This document shows, piece after piece, positions 1 to 43,191 of a stretch of 64,000 bases of DNA (its first letter is position 1; each line of letters begins with the position of its first letter). Below the pieces are notes generated by a model, which was not told the DNA's origin, ran no database searches, and saw only the letters and a program-made list of their open reading frames with translations. Source of the DNA: Pholis gunnellus (taxonomy: Eukaryota; Chordata; Actinopteri; Perciformes; Pholidae); assembly GCA_910591455.2 (NCBI GenBank), contig OU342809.1:22252349-22316348 (forward strand). Reading direction: 5' to 3'. A program made the translations under genes and the position numbers.

Positions 1-1486
1 AATGAAAATGCAAACATTTCCTTTGCAGATAAGGTTAGGACAGATAAGGACTGCAACACCTTAGCATAAACTTGCAAATAGGCACCATTACCACCTTATC
101 CACAAAAAAAAACCCTGACCTCAGCGACTTTCTATTGCTCGGCCTGGCGCAGCTCTCTCGGGAAACCCCTCATCCAAACAACTTCACACTCGACATTGTG
201 CTCCCTTGGGTCCTCCTGAGCATTTCACCTGCCATGATGTAGGTGCAATGCTAGAGTGTACGCATCATTTGGGTGCAAAAGCTCACAGGAACATCGACGG
301 AGAGCGAGCTGTACCCAGGATGCCGTTTTGTCCCCTTTCAATACTTTACATCCCATCGATCTCAAGAGCTCACACGTGACCCTACAGCGTGAAGTCGATC
401 GGCTGGACGGTTGTGGAGAAAATGGATGCATACAGACAGACAGAGACTGCTTCCATTTGAGTCAGGTGGTGTGGGAATAAGAGAAGAGGAGGGCAAACTG
501 ATTCATGAGATGTTTACTGTTCAAGATTTTGCTTGATTATCCATTATTATCTTTAGACACCTATAAATGCATTTTAAAGCCACAACGTGGCCGGTCAGAA
601 TGATAATAATTCTGCATTGTTATTCAATTATGATGCGTCAAGGGAGAACACAAGTACCTCTAAATTCATTTGTTTTGGTTAAAACACCTCAGATCTACCG
701 CCGTTTTATCATAAAATAGCTTCGCTGATACTTAATACAAAAATCTGCAATTGTTTTTTTGTCAAGTCTGTCAAATCTGATTTATTTATAAAGCCCCACA
801 TCAAAGCATATGACCCCCTCTCTCTTTAGCCTCTCAGTCCGTAAATGGAAAAACTCTCCCCCAAAAAACACTTTAACCAGGGGAACAAAGCAAGAAACCT
901 CAGGATGAGCAAAAGAGGAGCGTTGCTTCTTCCAGGACAAACAGACAATGCGATAGATGTCGTATTCTGCCTGGTCAAAAGTTATTAATTTAAGATATCA
1001 CTTATTCCACTCTGCGTTGAAGAACAGCACTATATTGGAGCTCTAAAATCTTTGATCTTTGAAAGCTTAGGCCACCATGTCCAGCAGTAGGTTATTCACT
1101 TTTTTCAAATTTAAAATATATACTGTATTTACAAATATGAATAGTGAATGCGAGAAATATTGTTTTGCGCTGCAAATGACACTGCCAGCCAGAGCCTGCA
1201 ACGGGAAGAGAGCAAACACTTCTGTGTGTGGACAGAGACACCCAGGACGTGTTGCGGGGGCATAGTTGTGGTGTGAGTGGCCTTATTGTTGTGCAAAGTG
1301 TGTATAGCCCGGTTAATTGCCTTGGCTGGCGTCCCATGAAATCTTGAACATTGCGTATTAAATCTGTGTAAGACTCTCACACAGTGGCTAAAGCTAAAGT
1401 GGTACTGGCACTGGAGTTATGACTCGTCAGAAAGTAAAAAGTGAGGACATCTTGAAGTTTGAATATTACATGTGCTTGCTGTTAAG
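1..1486. other. Upstream stretch, presumably hydin intron sequence
   Basis: No exon of hydin or of another gene could be supported here. Because hydin clearly continues 5' of the window, this is most likely intron. It is AT-rich with scattered short ORFs that lack splice signals or recognisable protein sequence. Confidence 0.5.
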
Positions 1487-33475
<31,989 letters not shown>

Positions 33476-33509
33476 GTAATCCTAGAGAGAGATGTGTAAC
33501 AAATAGATA

Positions 33510-33515
33510 AATAAA
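33510..33515 (+). terminator. hydin polyadenylation signal AATAAA
   Basis: Canonical AATAAA 35 bp after the hydin stop codon, implying a very short 3' UTR. Confidence 0.75.
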
Positions 33516-34029
33516 TGCACAGGAAACGATCTTAACTCAAGCCTTCAGTGTAACTTATTTGTATGACGCTTCAGTTCAACGTGTTGACAAATGATTCATT
33601 CGATGCCTAAACTCCAATGCCGGTGTCAAAATAATAGCCAGAAATGCCCTGTGTATATTTGTTTGCTTAGAATAATTTGTTGTCACATTTGTTTTCGTTA
33701 ATATTTGAAGAGTCAACTGAAGAAAACCTGCAGAGGAAACCTGCCCCGATGCCTGTCGTTGCACACTTGTGTCCACATGGGGGCAATCATGTCAAGAGAG
33801 CTCAACAATTCTAGTGCCTCAGTGATTGGATACAGAACACATCATTATTTTTTTTTTTTCTTTTGTTTTTGCCTTTTGCTCATCCTCACAACCTGCATGT
33901 TAAAGTGTCAACTTTCTACCTGGAGTTAATTTGTCCAAACCCACTGTTAGACAATCGGTAAATTGCAGGCAATAGCTTATTCTGCTGAAAGGGCATGAGC
34001 TGGAGCTCATTACCAAAGGTTAGATTTGA

Positions 34030-34033
<4 letters not shown>

Positions 34034-34073
<40 letters not shown>
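34034..34073 (+). repeat. (CA)n microsatellite
   Basis: About 20 CA units upstream of necab2. Confidence 0.97.
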
Positions 34074-34074
<1 letters not shown>

Positions 34075-34168
34075 CTAAACCTCTAATGAGGAGCTGGACT
34101 GGCAGTTCAAGAGACACTCTTACTCCAAGAGTAAAATCCTCTGATCCTCCCATTGGAACAAAGTGAGC

Positions 34169-34195
34169 CACACACACACACACACACACACACAC
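34169..34195 (+). repeat. (CA)n microsatellite
   Basis: About 13 CA units upstream of necab2, 96 bp after the previous CA array. Confidence 0.95.
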
Positions 34196-34596
34196 TAAGA
34201 GGTCTCTAGCTTTAAAAGCAACATGGATGGGTGTTACTTGACTGCTCACCCAGACCGAACATTGAAAACAACAAACTTCATATTTCTTTCACATTTTAGA
34301 AGAACAAAGTGTATATTCACTCAAAGTATACACTTTACCCAATATAAATATACAAATAATTTACAATAAGACGTACAGTAAATACCAGTATGAGCATCAA
34401 AGTCACTATAAATTGTCAAAATTTAAAAAATATCAGTTCCATAAGAATATAATGACCATTTCTCGTCAGATTGATAATATTGGAGTTAAGTAGGAAATGC
34501 AGAATGGATGGGTGTGTTTTGGGGTGGGTGCTGTGATGTAACTGGTGAGCTTGGTGGGGGTGGGGGGGCGTCTCTCTCTCCCCCATAGAGCGCAGC

Positions 34597-34626
34597 ATGA
34601 GCGCTCCGCAGCAAAAGGATGTGTGA
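34597..34626 (+). promoter_or_regulatory. 9-codon upstream ORF overlapping the necab2 start codon
   Basis: ATG with A at -3 opens MSAPQQKDV and stops at TGA 34624-34626. The main necab2 ATG (34619) lies inside it in another frame (ATGTGTGA), so the uORF stop falls 3 bp after the main ATG. Such an arrangement can limit main-ORF initiation or allow termination-reinitiation (inference), if the transcript starts upstream of 34597. Confidence 0.6.
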
Positions 34627-34945
34627 GCAGGCAGCGCGCTACTGTAGGGACGGAGTCCACAAACTGCTGAACAAAGAACAAGCCAAACTTCGAGCCCAGG
34701 AAAGCCGCGAGCAGCCGAAACCCGTAGCCGGTCAGGACAGCGAGTCCGCGACGGCAGCGCAGTCCGGAAACAGCGGCGCCCAGCCCGGTGGAATCGACGG
34801 GCTCGTCCGCTGGATCGTCACCAAAATGAGCGACAACAAGAACATCTCCAGCCGGGAGTACGCCTCCAGCAAGGAGGACGTGGCCGTGGCTCAGGAGCAG
34901 TTCTTCGCCCCGGAGCCGCGGAGAGGCATCTCCGTTATTTTGGAT
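34619..34945 (+). CDS. necab2: necab2 exon 1 (N-terminal region of NECAB2)
   Basis: NECAB2 is a neuronal cytoplasmic EF-hand calcium-binding protein with a C-terminal antibiotic-biosynthesis-monooxygenase-like domain; mammalian NECAB2 binds adenosine A2A and mGlu5 receptors. Exon 1 encodes 109 residues. MCEQAARYCRDGVHKLL matches the mammalian NECAB2 start (MCERAARLCRAGAHRLL, from memory), IDGLVRWIVTKM matches its GGLLRWVGARM, and RRGISVILD matches RGGTAVILD. Between them is a Gln/Ser/Ala-rich stretch not present in the shorter mammalian exon. The start has A at -3. The exon ends in phase 0 at GAT|gtgagt. The N-terminus separates it from NECAB1 and NECAB3. Confidence 0.92.
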
Positions 34946-35877
34946 GTGAGTATAGCGGGAGGTCTCCGCGGGGGTGCGGCGGTCAGCCTTGAACGGGTCG
35001 GATGGGGAGGGTGTTGTGGGGACGAAGACGTCCAGCGAGCGGTGCGTACGGGACCGGTGCAGTGCGCACTTACGCACAGAAGCGGTCTCGCAATGTGCCG
35101 TCGAGGGTTTTGTAGCGCGAGCTTAAGCGGGGCAAGCAGGTGTTTTGCCCGCTTAATTAACACTCTGGGAGGCACATGTCCGTCGGCAATCAAGCCAGCG
35201 GTCGGGCAGCGTCCGATCACTGTGCTTTTCATATCTTTTCTCCTTGTCCAAAAAAATGTTCCGTACAGTCGCTCGTTGACCGACCCGCCCCTTCAGCTTG
35301 GCTCAAACTTATCTTCATCATAAATACAGATGAGTGCAGTATAGCGCTGCTTTTGTTGATGGTTTTACTACAAAAGAAAGTCCTACGCGTACCACCGCAC
35401 CTCGCCGCTCAGCACTCCCAAAGTAAAGAAAAAAGCAGCATCGCCGAGTCTGTTTTATCACAACACTTTAATTATTAATGAAAACTTCTTACTATGATAT
35501 TTGTATTGATCCGGTTGTTACAGAAACCCCGATCATATATTGAATTTCACGCAGAGGTCTGCGGATAGACCTGCGAAAAGGTATACAGTTACGCAGCGCC
35601 ATGTCGATTTGGGTCACCTCATCAATACCGTTGGGTTATTTTTCACCACCGCCCCACTAAACCGTCTCCCCGGAGATCAGCGGATGTCGCTTGTAATACT
35701 TTAAACGGGGTAAGAAAACAAAAGTAGCTCACTTTTCTGCAGACCCTGACCACGACCCAAATAGACTGATAAGGAAAGGGCTACACGGGAAACCAATTAT
35801 GATCGAGGCCAGAGGGCCAATGCATCCTAGTACCCTAGTAAATGGAGTCTGTGTGAGCGAGTAGAGGGGTAGATGGA

Positions 35878-35895
35878 GGGGGGGGGGGGGGGGGG
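35878..35895 (+). repeat. G18 homopolymer
   Basis: Eighteen consecutive G in necab2 intron 1. Confidence 0.9.
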
Positions 35896-36650
35896 TTAGC
35901 CTAGTTTGCTTCTGATACTCCCTCCCTGAGGCAGATGCAGTGCAGCAGGGCTTCTTAAGCTTTGAGTCAGGACCCAAAATGGTTCTTTGACCTGTTTCTG
36001 ATGTGAAACCCATGGAACAGCTGGTCTGTTTCTAATCACGTGGTCTTGACCACATCATCCATGTATGTGTGAAGTTTGGGTCACAGGCAGGAAATGCCTA
36101 AAAAAAAAAGTTGAATTTCTAACTTCAGGCACGGCTCAAAGACAAGCTGCGCTTTGGTTTTTACATTCAAATCATATTTCAGTACAAGTGCAGGCCGCGC
36201 CTTCTGCCTTTTTCTCTCCGGCACACTTTTTCTGCATTGGAATGACTTTTCCAATATTATTGACCCCAGCATTATGATCACGGTGACGGAGTCCGCACCA
36301 AAGGGATTGAGGGATCGCTTCAAGTGTCCGCGCGCGTGTGCCTCCAGGCAGCACTCTGCTCATTAGACCCTCCCCGCTTGCCTGTTTCTCATCGCTATCC
36401 TGCTCTCGTCTTCTCCTTCATCTTAACCCCCAATGCACCTTTCTTTCTTTCTATATTCTTTAAACTCCTTTCATCCCCCCCCCCCCTTCCTTCCCTCCTC
36501 TTCCTCCTCTCCACCTCTCCAAAACCAGGCCAAGAAAACATCCATTCTTAATAAGGTTAGGAGATGGATGCAACGATCTCCCTCACTCTGTCTCTGTCTG
36601 CTGTTCCTCTCTTGTTTTCTCTTTCTCTCGTTTGGCGTCTCTCATTTCTC

Positions 36651-36700
<50 letters not shown>

Positions 36701-36702
36701 AC
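36651..36702 (+). repeat. (CT)n microsatellite
   Basis: Polypyrimidine CT array within a broader pyrimidine-rich stretch (36360-36720). Confidence 0.96.
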
Positions 36703-36891
36703 ACGCACACACATACTTACACGAACACCGCCTACTCACCGCGACATTTTCCCTCCTCCCCGTGCTCGTCTGTCTTCAGCAGCTCCAGAGTTGACTGTTT
36801 TTTTCCTTAGGAGTTGAGTGCACCCCAGGGTGCAGCCGGAGAGCAGAACAATGAGAGCGGCTTCTCGTTTGGAACGCCGCGCGTCTCAGCA

Positions 36892-36894
<3 letters not shown>

Positions 36895-36958
<64 letters not shown>
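36895..36958 (+). repeat. (TC)n microsatellite
   Basis: About 32 TC units in necab2 intron 1, 190 bp after the previous array. Confidence 0.97.
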
Positions 36959-36961
<3 letters not shown>

Positions 36962-38884
36962 GGCTGCAGCCGCTGCCTGAACGCACCACCCGCTCATAGA
37001 CTGTCAATCAATAACAGGTGTGCCGTACAGGAGTTTCACACCAGTTTACATGTGCGTTGTACTAAAGAACTGGTTTGCGAGCTCTGTCGTTAAAAAGTTG
37101 CATCCTGATTTCAGCCTTACTTGAAGTATTACATGTGAAAGTCGGAAGTTTATTAGTTGAAACAATAAAACACTTAAACGGTTGATAACGAAACGCGTCA
37201 AGTGTTTTATGTGGGAAGTCCTATAAGCTCTGCTCCAGTCATGTGTTCTCAGGTGTGATGGGAAGGCATAACACTTCTATCTGTATGTTTACACGTTGAG
37301 GGGTCAATGCGGTAACAAAACAAAAAAAACAATAGATGTTGCCATGAAACAACCAATCGATAGCTTGCATTAAGACAATTATTATATACAATTTCAAATT
37401 GTAGCGGGAGAGGTTTATACTGAGGGAATCTCTTGGTACAAATCTCTTTGTATCACTCCATAAATCAGAAAATACTGCCAACAGCCATGAAAAGAAATCA
37501 ATTGACACCATGTTTTTTGGAATATGATGTTAAATCAGGGCAATGACTGATGTATGAACACATCCCTCTGTGACAATCGTCAGAATATAGAAAGGAATGA
37601 CACCGGACGGTTTGGTAATATGACATATTTATTACAGACACTACACTATAGGGTAGGACATGAACTCATCGCCATAACCAGTTGGTGACTTGCATTAAGT
37701 CAATTATTTTTTTGTATAGCAAGTTGTCTGAAATGTTTAAATATGCAAATTAGGTATTATCTAATGCTAACTTTTGATGGATTTAGCAGAAATCTACAGA
37801 CGAAAAAAAAACTAAATGTGTATTTTGGATGTTATCTTCCTTTCTAATAGGATATGGGGAAATGTTTTGTTTTTTCCCCCCCCCCCCCCCAAAATATGGC
37901 AAGATACTGTTTTAAATTGGATGCTCGCAATGAACAATATGGATGCGTGGAACAAATCACTACACGTCTCCCTCTCACGTTCTGTTCACTTCATCATCTG
38001 CACCCCCCCCCCCCCACCCCCACCCCGTCTCCTGGCTGTTGTCAGTAGGAACAGTTCACATCAAACTCTGAAGCACCGATGAAAGCAGCAGACCTGTCAC
38101 TCTCAATTCCACAGGGGGAGAAGCTTTCACTGAAGCTGTAAGTCGGCGCGTGCTCCACGGTGGATAGAATGCGGTGCGCACGTACACACGACAAGTAGGC
38201 TCTGTTTGTAGATCAGCGTGAACATAATCATTGTTCTATCCGCCGCTACGCGAATACACCTTTCAGTCACGCGGCTCCTAACAAGTCTTATCACGCGCCA
38301 CTGCACTTAATCTGGTTGAGACGCACTGCGTCACTAATGCTGTGTGTTTATATAGCATTAGTGTTTGCGTGGACTGCGCGGCAATGCGCGAGAGAACGAC
38401 CTGAACGGAAGACCGAAACATTTGTTGCAGTCGTACACCCGCTGTTTGTTTGTTTTTTGCTGCGAGGAACCGGAAATGACTAAACATTGAATAGTTAAAG
38501 AAAAGATTTTTGTGGATATTTAACACATTTATTTTATAACTTGAACTTGCATTGTTTTCAGCGTTCCCTTACTAAACTATAGCTATTTCTTTATTTTTTT
38601 AAAAACTCAACCCGTATGCTACTGCCCTAAACAGTAGGTATATTTAAACAATGCAATAGTGTCCTTATTGCTAAACCACCACAAAAATGCGTATCTATGG
38701 CCTTTCTGCATCTCTGTACTCTTGGTAGCTCTGTGCATGAGTAAATACTGGAGGGACTACGTATCCAGAAGACCTGGGGGACGAGGAAGTGGAAGAGAGC
38801 ATGGGTGGATAGATGCATCCAACAGTCAAATCTGGCAAATTGGTATGCAGAGCAAATCTAGCAGAACATGCCTTTGATGGCTCT

Positions 38885-39005
38885 TTGTCCTGCAGAGGCA
38901 TGATTCGCTCTTTTGGTTGGAGCGGTCCCAGGTTCAAATCCCGGACCAAACATCTGACAGATACCGGCCCAGTGCCATATAGGTGTGGGTGCAACCTTTG
39001 GGGGA
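38885..39005 (+). mobile_element. tRNA-derived SINE-like fragment
   Basis: Contains a TTGGTTGGAGCGG stretch and the pol III B-box-like GGTTCAAATCC (38931-38941) in tRNA-like order, followed by unrelated sequence and an A-run. No TSD confirmed; family not assigned. Confidence 0.45.
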
Positions 39006-39111
39006 AAAAAAGGAGCTCCTGTTATGGCTCTTGTATTCTATGTTCTTCCTGTTCATACTGCTGATATGCCTCCAATGATGCTGATTACGCTGTCTTGCTT
39101 TCTGTTCACAG

Positions 39112-39136
39112 ATATTCAGAAGAGCTGACAAAGATG
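39112..39136 (+). CDS. necab2: necab2 exon 2 (25-nt microexon)
   Basis: Acceptor ttctgttcacag, donor gtgagt. In phase 0 it encodes IFRRADKD plus one base, continuing exon 1 as ILD-IFRRADKD; mammalian NECAB2 reads ILDIFRRADKNDDGKL (from memory). It therefore supplies the helix end and first loop residues of EF-hand 1, and the next exon should start with the remaining two bases of an Asp codon and then DGK(L). Confidence 0.85.
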
Positions 39137-41418
39137 GTGAGTGAACGTATTCATTCTCTTGATCAGTTCATGAAATGCATTTGTTGAAGGTTATCAATTA
39201 TAGAACTTTCCTAGAATTACTGTTTAATGTTATGTAACATGTTATAGGTTGATAAATAGTATGATTTCATCTCAGTTTGGAATGAAAATACTTGAAACAT
39301 TTTCATACATCATGAATGGATGTCCTCTCCCGCACTAATCCATCGCTGCCGTCTCGTTGTTTGATTGGGCAGCAAATTAAAATCTTATTTTTATGGGTTT
39401 ATCAACAAGTTCTGGACGGACTTGAACAGAAAAAAAGTGCTTCATGTGTCGCTTGATCGTCCGTCTGTTCTTCACATCTGTTTTAATGGAGAGTGTCCAA
39501 AAAAAATTCTAAATCTGTATGTATACCGTTCTTATTGGTGCCATCTTTACTGTTAACACACAGATGCCACTTGTGTTGACTTGCCCCTGTGCTTTTCCAA
39601 GCAATTGCAACAAGTCAAAACGTCTGCTTTAAGAAAGCTTTTTCAGTAAATACCTCAGAACACTAGACAGGCATGATGCTCTCTGAAGGTTCACTTCTGT
39701 TTTCATACCGTTTGCATCTGCAGTTGTTTGCTTCCAGGGATGAAAAGTTCACGAGACGTGAATCGAAACAAACAACCTGTTCCTCAACTATTTCGGCCTC
39801 GTCGGGTAGTTTTTCAGACAGGTGATCTTGCTTCAACACAGACTCGCAGTTTATTGTCTCTGACACCTTTTAGCGAAGCGTAAAACTATAGCGAGCATTA
39901 TGCTCTGTGTGTCTGCTGTCAGAGCTGCTGCAGTGGTGTGCTGTATTTTTTAGCATTTTGGGACAGTGAGGTGTTTTCAGAAGTGGAACGTTTAGATTGC
40001 TGTCTTTTGCTGTGCCAGTGAGCAATTTGTTTATACCCTTTGGCATCACATGAACTGCTACTTTCTCATTTTTCCTCTCTCTCATCCTTTCCCTCCTCTC
40101 CTCTTTTATCCCCATCACTGTCGTTGACTAAAAAATAATTAAACTAATGAGGAAACGGGATAAAAAAGCTGCGCTTTCATAGCAGCCAGATGGTCATTTG
40201 CTCTTCCAGTGCGTCCACTTGTGTGTGTGTGTGTGTAAGTTTTTCTTTCTTTTTTGCCTCCTCTTCAGCTCTATATGTTCCAAAAATGTATTTAAGTAAG
40301 AAAATGATCTGTTCACTTAAATGTGCACTACCATGACGGTCTATTTAGTCGCTGCTCAGTCATCCGTCTGACCTCTGTTTCTTTAGTTGTTAGCGCAATA
40401 GCGCTCTCTGTTTGTGTGTGTGTGTGTGTGTGTGTCTGGAAAAATCCATTTATCAACTGAAGTAGTAGACATGGGAACATAAACAGTTTTTACAGATGAT
40501 TTAACTTTTGACATAATTGCTGTAGATAAGATTTGTATCTTGATTGTGCCTTTACAACAGACTGTTGTCAACATTTTGTAATTAACAACTGCTCCGATAC
40601 GGAACATCAGTTAAGACACGACAACATGTGCATGTTCATTTCATGCTGATCTTATTGAGCGGTGGCCATTCTCCTGGAGGTCAGACTGTAGTTGTCATTT
40701 TTGAATAAAAACACTTTGTTGAACAGTTTCGGTTCTTCCTATGTGCTGTTGCTGCCATCTTTCATTCCATCGGCATCGAGTGTTTTACACTGAGTGAAAC
40801 GGCGCCCCTCTAAATGATGAAACATTTGATTGCACTCCTACGTCTGTCCGTGCTCTTCAAACATCCTGTGGCAAAATAGAAGGATTAACCAATCAGATGA
40901 GGCCGCCGTCATGCTGCCAAACCGTGATTAGTCAAGGCTGTGGCCTTTGGCCTCGCACCAATCACATTAACGCTACGTCTTTTGATATCGCCGTTAGGAA
41001 GTATAGCAACATTAGCAAGTGCAGTTACGGAGGGTGGAGATTTGGATTTCTTAGTTAAAAAAAACAGCTGTACTTAACTACCGCTCCAGAAGCAATTTGT
41101 AACAAAATTTGTTGGCAGGCACACACGAAGTGCTAAACTTTAGCGGCTCTATTTTTGACAAAACTGCGTGCTCGGTGAACAACCTTTGTGTCCATACAAC
41201 ATTCATGGACCTTGCCAAAATGTCAGTGGACATTGAGAGTTACGGTAACTGAAAAAGCCACGCAACGTGCCGTGAAATTGATGCTTTTTGGACACGTCTG
41301 AACTGACGATGCTCTGGACTTAGCAAGCGACATTAGCACCAAGAAGCACAAATGAAAATGCTAACATTCTGCAACATGGTTTTTGACCACTTCGCTACCA
41401 TGAAACACTGGAGAATGG

Positions 41419-41423
<5 letters not shown>

Positions 41424-41460
<37 letters not shown>
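41424..41460 (+). repeat. (TC)n microsatellite
   Basis: About 18 TC units. Confidence 0.95.
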
Positions 41461-41462
<2 letters not shown>

Positions 41463-41739
41463 GGTTGCACAGAAAATCAGCACCACGGACAGCAACTAGT
41501 TTTAAACAACAGGGAAGTATTTGTGTATGTCACACATGTAGCCTGCTGGCTGTCTTGGACATGAACATGAACACAACACTTTGTGTGTCTGTAAGTGAGA
41601 GAACAATTAAAACAAAATACCAACAACACGCTAGCTTGTAGCATTGTGTGTGTAACAGTCTCTTGGGGTGTTTCAACAACTCCATTGCTGCTGGAAACGC
41701 ACAGCCACAAACTGAATTTAAAGAGGCATGTGTGAGAGT

Positions 41740-42130
41740 GGTTGGGCGAGGAGCATCAGAACAAGAGAATGGAGAGACGGAGAGTCAGTGAGGAAAAAAG
41801 AGAAGAAGAAGAAACGCTGGTTATCATGAGGAAACAGTCATTTGATGTATGGAACGCATGCTGGAAAGACAGAACCAGCGAGCAGAAGCTGAGGAAGAGC
41901 TATTTTTATCCTTCCCCTCTCTCCGGGGAGAAGACTGGGAACCGTTTTAATGAGTGAGAGAGGGAGCATGGAGACGCTTACTGGGAGAGGAGAGAATTGT
42001 TAAAAGAAAAGGAGGTGCGGGGAGGGGAGAGACTGACAGAAGGAGAGGCAGGAGGTGGCAGAGTCTAAAAAAGGGGGTGGAGGCTAACGGAGAGAAAAGA
42101 GATGGAAGAGCAGGGCGGAGAGAGTGTCTG
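41740..42130 (+). repeat. Purine-rich (GA-rich) tract
   Basis: About 390 bp with strong G+A excess on the + strand, low complexity but not a clean tandem repeat. It produces spurious Glu/Arg/Lys-rich ORFs. Confidence 0.7.
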
Positions 42131-42392
42131 ACAATGGGTCAGTAATGGAGGCTTAATTGGCCGAGTTCAGTCTCTGCATTCATAGCACTGATTTCAGGGC
42201 CGGCCTTTCTGCCCCTAAGCTGCTGAAACAGCAAGACAGGGAGTGTGTGTGTGTGTGTGTGTGTGTTTTTGCGAGTGCATTATGGATTCACCTTGACTTC
42301 AAATACAAGTTGCATGCATCAGTGAGCTTTATATATGTGTGTGTGCTTCAGGGGTGGTGCCAGGCGTTGTAAACATTCGGGGCTCAGCCCAA

Positions 42393-42397
<5 letters not shown>

Positions 42398-42423
<26 letters not shown>
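42398..42423 (+). repeat. G26 homopolymer
   Basis: Twenty-six consecutive G; the exact length is likely unreliable in the assembly. Confidence 0.9.
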
Positions 42424-42504
42424 TTCGGTTCTGTAGAAAGTGCTGTGTTGTGTCAAAGTGGTGTTTGTGAAGAGAACATCACTCTTGCCGCCAGACTGCT
42501 TTTC

Positions 42505-43191
42505 CAGGGTTCCCACGGTACCTGGAAACCATGGAAAACATGGAATTTCGTTTTTTCATTTTCCAGGTTTGGAAAAGTCATGGAAACTGAACAAAAGTGA
42601 ACACTTACATGGAAATTGAAACAGTTGTCCTGGAAAATGTTATTGGATGATGTGTAAAATAGTAATAAAATGAAACTATTGAGCACAGAATTAAGATGAG
42701 TTTATAAAAACCCTTTACATGTGAACAGCTTTTACTGTAGATATAAATGGATGATCCCATGTTGTAGAGCATGCTCTTGGCATCCTATCTGGTATATTGG
42801 ATGTTGGAATTTGATGCAGGCAACCTGGTGATATGGACTTTAAAAGTATAGTTTCGGATTGGTGGACTTCGGGAATAATAACCGAGAAACGTTACTCGCG
42901 ATCTCAATAGAAGGGTCAAATATATGCATTTCCCAGCCAACACGGGAGCCTTGACATCTACAGTGAAACTTCTTATGCAAGTTTATCCTCAAATGTAAGT
43001 AGCTGTGTTTTAACTGTGTGGTAAACCTGGGTCTACCACACTAGATGTCCTAGGGGGTTGTGTGTGTGAGGGGAGGGGGGCACGGATGGGGGCGGAAAGC
43101 TTAAGGGGCCTATAGATCATCACTTAATATGGTACCTGGAAAATCAGGAGGTAGCATGGAATTTTTTTTCAAGGCAAGCGTGGGAACCCTG
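42505..43191. mobile_element. Putative non-autonomous hAT-like element, 687 bp
   Basis: Ends are a 13-bp perfect inverted repeat, CAGGGTTCCCACG ... CGTGGGAACCCTG, of the kind found on hAT-type elements in fish. The internal ends also share GGTACCTGGAAA and CATGGAATTT in direct orientation. A clean 8-bp duplication is not evident (flanks tgcttttc and ttttcctt are only similar when shifted). No transposase. Confidence 0.7.

Larger units (their letters stand above)
33476..34618. other. hydin-necab2 intergenic interval
   Basis: 1.14 kb between the hydin stop and the necab2 start codon. It contains the hydin AATAAA, a T-run at about 33847-33860, two CA arrays (34034-34073 and 34169-34195) and, at its 3' end, the G-rich/CT-rich presumptive necab2 5' UTR. 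I see no TATA box I would defend. Both genes point the same way, so the necab2 promoter and the hydin 3' end share this interval. Confidence 0.7.
34590..35260. promoter_or_regulatory. CpG-rich region at the necab2 5' end
   Basis: By eye the densest CpG and highest GC of the 34-64 kb half of the window. It covers necab2 exon 1 and the start of intron 1 and fits a CpG-island-type promoter. The transcription start was not determined. Confidence 0.65.
34946..39111 (+). other. necab2 intron 1
   Basis: 4.2 kb intron (gtgagt...ttcacag). It contains a CpG-rich start, an 18-G run (35878-35895), C-runs near 36475, 37877 and 38004, two (CT)n arrays (36651-36702, 36895-36958) and a tRNA-like SINE head near 38885-39005. 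No further exon seen. Confidence 0.8.

Noticed and set aside
132..240. Open stretch after an acceptor-like ctcag (DFLLLGLAQLSRETPHPNN) upstream of hydin exons
   Set aside because: Runs into an in-frame TAG without a donor and does not resemble HYDIN or another protein I know.
256..480. 74-residue ORF with no clear relatives
   Set aside because: No splice context or domain pattern; composition like random intron sequence.
34466..35077. 203-residue minus-strand ORF opposite necab2 exon 1
   Set aside because: Shadow of the CpG-rich coding exon; no recognisable domain, and the plus frame matches NECAB2.
34946..35323. Extension of the necab2 exon 1 frame past the donor (open to 35323)
   Set aside because: The strong gtgagt donor and phase-matched microexon show that the protein leaves this frame at 34945; the extension is chance openness of GC-rich DNA.
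38895..38950. Possible functional tRNA gene around the B-box at 38931
   Set aside because: No complete cloverleaf or acceptor-stem pairing; better explained as a SINE head.
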